A DNA stretch of 64,000 nucleotides, taken from assembly GCF_007655005.1 (NCBI RefSeq), contig NZ_SZVW01000008.1, forward strand, positions 278,006 to 342,005. The letters are read 5' to 3'. The position numbers and the translations under genes were made by a program. The notes below the pieces were generated by a model. It was not told the origin of the DNA, ran no database searches, and saw nothing but the letters and a program-made list of their open reading frames with translations. Origin of the DNA: Streptomyces tibetensis. GTDB taxonomy: Bacteria; Actinomycetota; Actinomycetes; Streptomycetales; Streptomycetaceae. Below, one piece after another: positions 59,206-64,000 of the stretch (position 1 is the first letter of the stretch; each line of letters opens with the position of its first letter).

Positions 59206-59733
59206 GTGAAGCTTGTCCGACGATTCGTCGACCAGTGGGAAGTCGTGAGCGGGGGGCGAAGGCAGATGGAGTACGTCAATCTCGATGCGCAGGTCGGCGA
59301 CCTGTCAGGGATCTTGGACCCGGCACGCTACCTGAGCCACTTGCCCACGATCTCCGGTGACCTGCCGCCAGGCGCCTGGGCTTTCGCCACGGACACGGAC
59401 CACTACGACTTCAGCAGCAGGCGATGTGTGAGGGACCTGATGCTCCGGGCTGTCCGGGGTGCCGGCGGTGAGGAGATGGAGGTCGAGTTCCAGCACAACT
59501 GTTGGAAGCACGACCAGGACCTGCTGATCCGCTACGCAGGGGTGTCCAGCTTCGTCATCGATCCCGTCGACGAGGACCGGGGAACGGACCTCGGGCCAGT
59601 GATTCTGGACGAGATCCTGCCTCATGGGGACGGCTGCAGCCACGAGATTGCCTGCTGGGACGGCACCCTCACCCTTGTCTGCCGTGACCTCCAGGCGACC
59701 TGGACTGAAGCCACTTGCTCAAGCAAGGCGTAG
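59206..59733 (+). CDS. Hypothetical protein, third gene of the helicase operon
   Basis: 175 residues from GTG 59206, 17 bases after the helicase stop with GGAG at 59195. M-K-L-V-R-R-F-V-D-Q-W-E-V-V-S-G-G-R-R-Q is followed by acidic stretches with many Asp and His residues (T-D-T-D-H-Y-D-F, F-Q-H-N-C-W-K-H-D-Q-D-L) and V-E-F. The size and acidity recall immunity or adaptor proteins, but no family is recognised. An IS5-like transposase starts 13 bases downstream, and the left end of that element is not visible, so the natural 3' neighbourhood of this operon may have been replaced. Confidence 0.65.
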   Translation: MKLVRRFVDQWEVVSGGRRQMEYVNLDAQVGDLSGILDPARYLSHLPTISGDLPPGAWAFATDTDHYDFSSRRCVRDLMLRAVRGAGGEEMEVEFQHNCWKHDQDLLIRYAGVSSFVIDPVDEDRGTDLGPVILDEILPHGDGCSHEIACWDGTLTLVCRDLQATWTEATCSSKA

Positions 59734-59745
59734 GCGGGACAGGTC

Positions 59746-60102
59746 ATGGGGATTGTTGAGCGGCTGGTGCCGGATGAGTTGTGGGAGCTGTTTCAGCGGG
59801 TGGTGCCGGAGGCACCGCTGCGACCTCAGGGGGGTGGTCGGCGCCGGCATGATGACCGGGAGGTGCTGGCGGCGATCGTGTTCGTGGCGACGTCGGGCTG
59901 CACGTGGCAGCAGCTGCCGACAGCGTCGTTCGGGCTGTCAGGGGTAACAGCCCATCGGCGATTCAGCGAATGGTCGAAGGCCCGGGTGTGGGCCAATCTC
60001 CACCGCGTGGTGCTCGACGAGCTCGGCGCCCGCGGCGAGCTGGACTGGACCCGCTGCGCGATCGACTCGGTGAACATGCGGGCTTTGAAAAGGGGGACCT
60101 GA
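59746..60102 (+). CDS. IS5-family transposase, OrfA (DUF4096-like)
   Basis: 118 residues: L-V-P-D-E-L-W-E-L-F-Q-R-V-V-P (start of the IS5-type leader), C-T-W-Q-Q-L-P, R-R-F-S-E-W-S and the first catalytic Asp region W-T-R-C-A-I-D-S-V. It ends at TGA 60100-60102, straight after AAAAGGGGG (60088-60096). A -1 ribosomal shift there would join it to the OrfB frame, the usual way such elements make full transposase. Confidence 0.8.
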   Translation: MGIVERLVPDELWELFQRVVPEAPLRPQGGGRRRHDDREVLAAIVFVATSGCTWQQLPTASFGLSGVTAHRRFSEWSKARVWANLHRVVLDELGARGELDWTRCAIDSVNMRALKRGT

Positions 60103-60558
60103 CAGGTCCGAATCCTGTGGACCGGGGCAGGTACGACTCGAAGATCCATCTGATCACCGAGCGAACCGACCTGCCCATATCCGTCGGAATCTCGGGCGCG
60201 AACCTGCACGACAGCCAGGCCCTGGGCCCCTTGGTCAAGGGCATACCGCCGATCCGCTCCCGTCGTGGACGCAGGCGACGTAAGCCGGGCAAGCTTCACG
60301 CCGACAAGGGCTACAACTACCCTCACCTGCGGCGATGGTTACGCGGACGCGGCATCACCCACCGCATCGCCCGCAAAGGGATCGAGTCCTCACAGCGGCT
60401 GGGCCGCCACCGCTGGACCGTTGAGCGCACCATGTCCTGGCTCGCCGGCTGCCGACGACTCCACCGACGCTACGAACGTAAGGCCGACCACTTCCTCGCT
60501 TTCACCAGCATCGCCTGCACTCTCATCTGCTACGCAGACTCACCAAATGAGATGACGT
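59746..60558 (+). mobile_element. IS5-like insertion element (ends incomplete)
   Basis: Carries two overlapping transposase frames joined by an AAAAGGGGG shift site. The right end contains gactcaccaaatgagatgacgtc, whose reverse complement would be expected at the left end but is not found there, so the left terminal repeat appears deleted. The right end abuts the CTAG of the next element. Confidence 0.65.
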
Positions 60559-60716
60559 CTAGTACTGCAACGGCGTTTTGTGTGATGGTGGTTCGGTTTC
60601 TGGTGGTGTGTGGCCGCGTCGTTTGTAGTGGCTGGTGCGGGCTTGGTGTTGTCTGCGGCGGCGCCAGTGGGACCAGTGCAGGACGTGCTCGACGGGTGCT
60701 GGTTGGCGGTGGGTGA
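60091..60716 (+). CDS. IS5-family transposase, OrfB (DDE part), reading through the element end
   Basis: After the shift site this frame gives G-D-L-T-G-P-N-P-V-D-R-G-R-Y-D-S-K-I-H, the second Asp in H-A-D-K-G-Y-N-Y, and the final acidic region R-W-T-V-E-R-T-M-S-W, the DDE catalytic set. The homologous part stops near L-I-C-Y-A-D-S-P-N-E-M near 60553. The frame then runs ~50 codons into the adjoining element, so the original stop was lost at the junction. A TTA codon is present near 60336. Confidence 0.7.
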
Positions 60717-61772
60717 GTCGGTGGATCAGGCGGCGGAGTTCGGGGAGTGTGAGGGGTATGAGCTGGGAGGATCCGTTTCTGCTTTGCCGGCTTCGAGTTC
60801 GCGGGCCCGCAGCACGGTGAGGCTCTCGTGGGCGGCCATGGCGAGGGTGATGTGGCGGTGCCAGCCGTCGTAGCGTCGGACCTGGTAGTCGTCCAGGCCG
60901 CATTCCTGTTTCGCGGTCTGGAAGCATTCCTCGAGCGCCCAGCGGGAGCCGGCGATGCGGATCAGCTGGTCCAGCGTGGTCGACGCGGGGCAGTAGGCGA
61001 TGTAGTAGGAGACCTGGTCGGGCCGGCTGACGCTGCGGCGGGCGATCACCCAGTGCCGGCGGTCCTGGCGGTGCCAGGGCCGGACCTCGACCCTGGTCCA
61101 GTCGAACACCCGCGGCCCGTGGGCGCCGTTTCCGCACGAGCGACGCTTCCACTTCTGCCGGGGCAGACCATGGAACAGGTCGTGCACGGGGTGGTTGAGG
61201 GCGTGGCGGGTGACCACGGTGTCGTGCCGGGTGGTGGCCAGGACGTGGAAGACGTCCGCCTGCTCGAGCTCGTAGCGCCAGCCCTTGGAGAACCCGTAGG
61301 CGGCATCGGCGGTCACCCAGCCGAACGGGATCCGCTCCGCGATCGCGCGGCGGACCATGGCCTTCGCCATGGCGACCTTCGTCTCGAACCCGGTCGACTC
61401 CTCGATGCCGGCCCGGCGGCACCGCTCGCGGTCATCGGTCCACGACGTGGGCAGATACAGACGGCGGTCGATCAGCGTGCGGCCGCGCGGGCCGGCATAG
61501 GCGAGAAACACGCCGACCTGGCAGTTCTCTGTCCTGCCCGCGGTGCCTGAGTACTGCCGCTGAACCCCCGCCGACCGTATCCCCTTCTTCAGGAAGCCGG
61601 TGTCGTCCACGATCAGGACCGCTTCCGGGTCACCGAGGTGCTCGACCACGTAGCCGCGCACGTCGTCCAGGACGTCGTCAGCGTTCCAGTCGGTCTTGTT
61701 CAGCAGACGGTGGATCCGGTCCGGACCCGTATGGCCTGCCTCCTCCGCCAACGTGTGAGGTCGACTCACGCG
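60559..61772 (-). mobile_element. IS701-like element, 5' part displaced by a group II intron
   Basis: The outer end begins with CTAG (60559-60562) and agtactgcaacggcg, a terminal-repeat-like sequence next to the IS5-like element. The transposase frame runs leftward-coded from about 61772 to 60726. The matching left terminus and the first ~100 codons are not in the window, since intron sequence starts at ~61772. Confidence 0.65.
60726..61772 (-). pseudogene. IS701-family transposase, interrupted by group II intron
   Basis: Transposase sequence starts abruptly at S-R-P-H-T-L-A-E-E-A-G-H (near 61770) and continues I-V-D-D-T-G-F-L-K-K-G, W-V-T-A-D-A-A-Y-G and R-W-A-L-E-E-C-F-Q-T-A-K-Q-E-C-G-L, the DDE core of IS701/IS4-type enzymes, to L-T-V-L-R-A-R-E-L-E. 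The open frame extends upstream to 62312, but that part is antisense of the intron maturase and not transposase. About 100 N-terminal residues are missing, so it is inactive unless the intron splices. Confidence 0.75.
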
Positions 61773-63035
61773 CCCTGCTGGTGTTTCCACCAGTGGGTTT
61801 CCCCGAGCCGCCTCCCGAACCGGACGTGCCCGATCTCCAGGCATCCGGCTCTCCACAAGCCCTCTCAGACGGCCGCTGCCATCGTGGTCCCGTTCGGCCA
61901 AGGCGAGGGGATCTTGTTCCCGCGATACAGATAGCGGTTGGTCCGCACCTTGGCGCACCTGAACAAGATGACCTCGTCGTCGGCGGGCCACCATCGGCCC
62001 GCGCAGTAGCGACGGCGCAGACTCTTCCAGTTGGATCGGCGGTGTTTGCGCCGAAGCCATCCGAAGACCTGGCGCCAGGTGAAGGCCGACAGGTACTGGA
62101 AGGTCGCGGACGACACCCCGTGCCGGAAGTACGCCGTCCAGCCCCGCAGCACCGGGTTGAGCTGGTGCAGCACGACTGCCAGCGGCAGGTTCGTGTCCTG
62201 TCGGCACACCGTCTTGACCTTCTCCTTGACGGCCTGGAGTGCCTTCTTGGAGGGGTAGAGGTAGACGTAGTGCTTCTGGGTCCCGCGTTTGCGGTGACGC
62301 TGGAGGCGCCACCCGAGGAAGTCCAGCCCCTCGTCAATATGAGTGATAGCCGTCTTCTCCATTGACAGACGCAGCCCCATCGGGGCGAGTACTTCCGCCA
62401 CCTGGGTGCGCATGTCCTCGGCCTGCTCGCGGGTCCCGGTCACGGCGATCAGAAAGTCGTCCGCATACCGGAACAGCCGGTAGTTGGGGAGGTTCTGGCG
62501 ACGTCGCCGGGCCCGCTGGCCTTGCGTGGAGTTCGGCCCGCCCGGCCCGGCCGCGATGAACTCATCGAGGACCGACAGGGCGATGTTGGCCAGCAGCGGC
62601 GAGAGAATTCCACCCTGCGGAGTGCCGGAATCGGTGTTCTTGGACTGGCCACCCTCGCTGAGGATGCCCGACTTCAAGAACGCCTTCACCAGGTCAAGGA
62701 CGCGCCGGTCTCCCACTCGACGACGCACCCGGCCCATCAGGGCCGTGTGGTCGATCGAGTCGAAGCACGCCTCGATGTCCCCCTCCACCATCCACTCATA
62801 GGAGTTCTTGGCGAAGTGGTGTGCCTCGGCGAGCGCGTCGTGAGCCCGGCGCTTCGGGCGGAACCCGTAGGAACACGGGAGGAAATCCGCCTCGAAGATC
62901 GGCTCCAGTACCAGCTTCAGGGACGCCTGGACCACCCGGTCCCGCACGGTAGGAATCCCCAACCGACGGCGCTTGGCCGTCCCCGGTTTGGGGATCATCC
63001 GTTCGCGCACGGGAAGCGGTCGGAAGGTTCGGCCC
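61770..63035 (-). mobile_element. Group II intron, 5'-truncated, inserted in the IS701-like transposase
   Basis: Contains a maturase gene and a recognisable 3' ribozyme end, but the left half of the ribozyme (domains I-III) and the maturase N-terminus are absent. At about 63035 the sequence switches to a DUF11-repeat protein on the other strand. Splicing would therefore be impossible in cis. Confidence 0.7.
61817..61851 (-). ncRNA. Group II intron domain V
   Basis: On the minus strand the 35 bases begin GAGCCGGATGC and end CACGTCCGGTTC. These match the conserved domain V pattern (5' AGC catalytic triad, paired GCCGGA/TCCGGT stem) found just before the 3' splice site. It lies 14 bases past the maturase stop, as expected. 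Confidence 0.75.
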
Positions 63036-63052
63036 CTCACGTACACCGTCAC
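61865..63052 (-). CDS. ltrA: Group II intron reverse transcriptase/maturase, N-terminally truncated
   Basis: 395 codons. RT domain: I-P-K-P-G (~21), R-L-G-I-P-T-V-R-D-R-V-V-Q, C-S-Y-G-F-R-P-K-R-R-A-H-D-A-L, D-I-E-A-C-F-D-S-I-D-H, G-T-P-Q-G-G-I-L-S-P-L, and the catalytic F-R-Y-A-D-D-F-L-I (~200). Then come a maturase X domain (L-N-P-V-L-R-G-W-T-A-Y-F-R-H) and a group II-type C-terminus. Full-length relatives have 60-100 further N-terminal residues, and the first ~6 codons here come from the antisense of the adjoining DUF11 gene. It is therefore truncated, though the polymerase core is intact. Confidence 0.85.
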   Translation of the reverse strand: MTVYVRGRTFRPLPVRERMIPKPGTAKRRRLGIPTVRDRVVQASLKLVLEPIFEADFLPCSYGFRPKRRAHDALAEAHHFAKNSYEWMVEGDIEACFDSIDHTALMGRVRRRVGDRRVLDLVKAFLKSGILSEGGQSKNTDSGTPQGGILSPLLANIALSVLDEFIAAGPGGPNSTQGQRARRRRQNLPNYRLFRYADDFLIAVTGTREQAEDMRTQVAEVLAPMGLRLSMEKTAITHIDEGLDFLGWRLQRHRKRGTQKHYVYLYPSKKALQAVKEKVKTVCRQDTNLPLAVVLHQLNPVLRGWTAYFRHGVSSATFQYLSAFTWRQVFGWLRRKHRRSNWKSLRRRYCAGRWWPADDEVILFRCAKVRTNRYLYRGNKIPSPWPNGTTMAAAV

Positions 63053-63806
63053 CTACGCGAACACGGGCAGCGGCGGCGCCTCCGGCGTCACGGTCACCGA
63101 CACCCTGCCGGCCGGGGTCTACTACAGTCAGGCGCTCGATTCCGGCACCGGCCCCAGGCCCGGTTCGGTGACGCTCAACGCCGACGGCACCCGCACCCTC
63201 GTCTGGAACGTGGGCGACCTGCCGGCCGACTCAGGCGATCAACGGATCGTCTTCACGGCGCGACCGACGCTCCTGGCCCTGCCGGGGACGACGTACACCG
63301 ACACCGTGTCCGTGAGCTACCGGAACGCCGGCGGCGCCTGCGCCTTCGCACCGGTCACCGACTCGGCCGCCACCGCCATCACCGCCGTGCCGCCCACTCG
63401 CGACCCGCTGTCTCAAGGGTTCTGGAAGAACCACGAACAACTGTGGACGGCCGAGTTCCTGGCACGGATCCAGGCAACCGACCAGCGCTACGACACCGAC
63501 CGGAACGGGGCCCTGTCAGTCGACGAGGCCGCGGCAGCGTTCAACGGCAGCAACGCGCCGAAGAGCACTCTGGGCAAGCAGCTACTGGCCGTCTACTTCA
63601 ACCTCGCCACCAGGCGCATCAACGCCGGCACCGAGATCAGGTCGAGGACGGCCCAGTCGCTGAGTCTCGACAACGTGCGTGAGGCCGCCATCTACGCGCA
63701 GGACACCCTGCTGCTCCCGGTGAATTCCGGCACCTCGCCGCGTTACAGCGCCATCATCGGCGTCCTGACCGACATGAACGCCAACAGGATCGAGGTCTAC
63801 CGGTGA
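62973..63806 (+). CDS. DUF11-repeat / conserved surface-type protein, 5'-truncated
   Basis: Recognisable protein begins near 63036: T-Y-T-V-T-Y-A-N-T-G and V-T-V-T-D-T-L-P-A-G, the hallmark of DUF11 beta-sandwich repeats of secreted proteins. A second domain of unknown type follows (S-Q-G-F-W-K-N-H-E-Q-L-W ... D-T-D-R-N-G-A-L-S-V-D-E-A, an EF-hand-like loop). The region 62973-63035 is antisense of the intron maturase, so the ATG at 62973 is fortuitous and the true 5' end with signal peptide has been lost to the intron junction. Confidence 0.7.
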   Translation: MAVPGLGIIRSRTGSGRKVRPLTYTVTYANTGSGGASGVTVTDTLPAGVYYSQALDSGTGPRPGSVTLNADGTRTLVWNVGDLPADSGDQRIVFTARPTLLALPGTTYTDTVSVSYRNAGGACAFAPVTDSAATAITAVPPTRDPLSQGFWKNHEQLWTAEFLARIQATDQRYDTDRNGALSVDEAAAAFNGSNAPKSTLGKQLLAVYFNLATRRINAGTEIRSRTAQSLSLDNVREAAIYAQDTLLLPVNSGTSPRYSAIIGVLTDMNANRIEVYR

Positions 63807-64000
63807 GAGGAGCCGGTCGAGCCGTTTCCAAGGCTGCCCGAACACGGCCGCCCCACTCGGGTCCCTGTCGACGATCACAGTTCCGACGTAGGCTGTAGTC
63901 GATGACTCGACGGTTTCGACGTAAGGCCCCGCACACGGCGCTCCCTTGAGTTCTAGCGATCGTCGCAACACCCCAGCTCAAGGGGTGCGATGTTCGAGAT
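63807..64000. other. Window end, nothing recognised
   Basis: 194 bases without a supported gene. An ATG at 63990 could open a frame continuing beyond the window. Confidence 0.35.

Noticed and set aside
61770..62312. N-terminal extension of the IS701-like transposase
   Set aside because: That stretch is another reading frame of the group II intron maturase and has no transposase similarity.
1..64000. CRISPR arrays, tRNA and rRNA genes
   Set aside because: No regularly spaced short repeats with unique spacers, no cloverleaf with a GGTTCGA-type T-arm and no rRNA sequence were recognised. The tandem repeats found are adjacent or promoter-linked, not spacer arrays.

Overview
The window is high-GC actinobacterial DNA. 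Frequent GTG starts, ATGA/GTGA gene overlaps, large secreted modular carbohydrate enzymes and in-frame rare TTA leucine codons in a subset of genes all point to Streptomyces or a close relative. All names below come from reading motifs and domain order; no database search was run.

Layout. (1) 1-6906: the right edge of a probable natural-product or acyl-CoA operon, with a truncated FAD oxidoreductase tail, an AMP-forming ligase, a SAM methyltransferase, a double-length CaiB/BaiF CoA-transferase and a second AMP-forming ligase, mostly coupled by overlapping starts and stops. (2) 7064-11521: a weak hypothetical gene, then an NTPase and a membrane-anchored periplasmic-binding-like protein as a pair, followed by about 1.5 kb of decayed DNA with a transposase remnant. 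(3) 13050-45909: a roughly 33-kb carbohydrate-use region. It holds eight secreted enzymes tagged with ricin-type (CBM13) lectin domains: two sugar-dehydrogenase/ThuA proteins, a ThuA-DUF1080 protein, two CE1-like esterases, a GH54-type arabinofuranosidase, a beta-helix protein, a GH5 enzyme and a GH95 alpha-L-fucosidase (nine proteins if the split dehydrogenase and ThuA genes are counted separately). It also holds a CUT2 sugar ABC transporter with two different permeases plus a TIM-barrel epimerase, a CUT1 ABC transporter with an enolase-superfamily dehydratase and a divergent GntR regulator, a broken ADH/SDR chimera and an ECF-type sigma factor. Seven of these genes carry a TTA codon, so the region looks tied to the bldA developmental tRNA. 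(4) 45910-64000: an accessory, mobile-element-rich stretch. It contains a ten-codon panD remnant, an AbiEii-type nucleotidyltransferase with an overlapping upstream partner, a possibly frameshifted small gene, the tail of a UvrD/Rep helicase, a group-2-like sigma factor with an unusual C-terminal extension, and a three-gene operon built around a 1616-residue DUF1998-type DEAD/DEAH helicase (a candidate defence system). It ends in a nest of an IS5-like element, an IS701-like transposase interrupted by a group II intron, and a decapitated DUF11-repeat protein.

How the parts work together. In region 3 the exported lectin-tagged enzymes would debranch and oxidise plant or fungal polysaccharide outside the cell. 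The CUT2 and CUT1 importers would take up the released sugars, and the epimerase and enolase-family enzyme would route them into metabolism, with GntR and tandem-repeat operators giving local control and bldA giving developmental control. In region 4 the helicase operon sits between gene fragments and insertion elements, as defence islands often do. That function is inferred from domain content and setting only.
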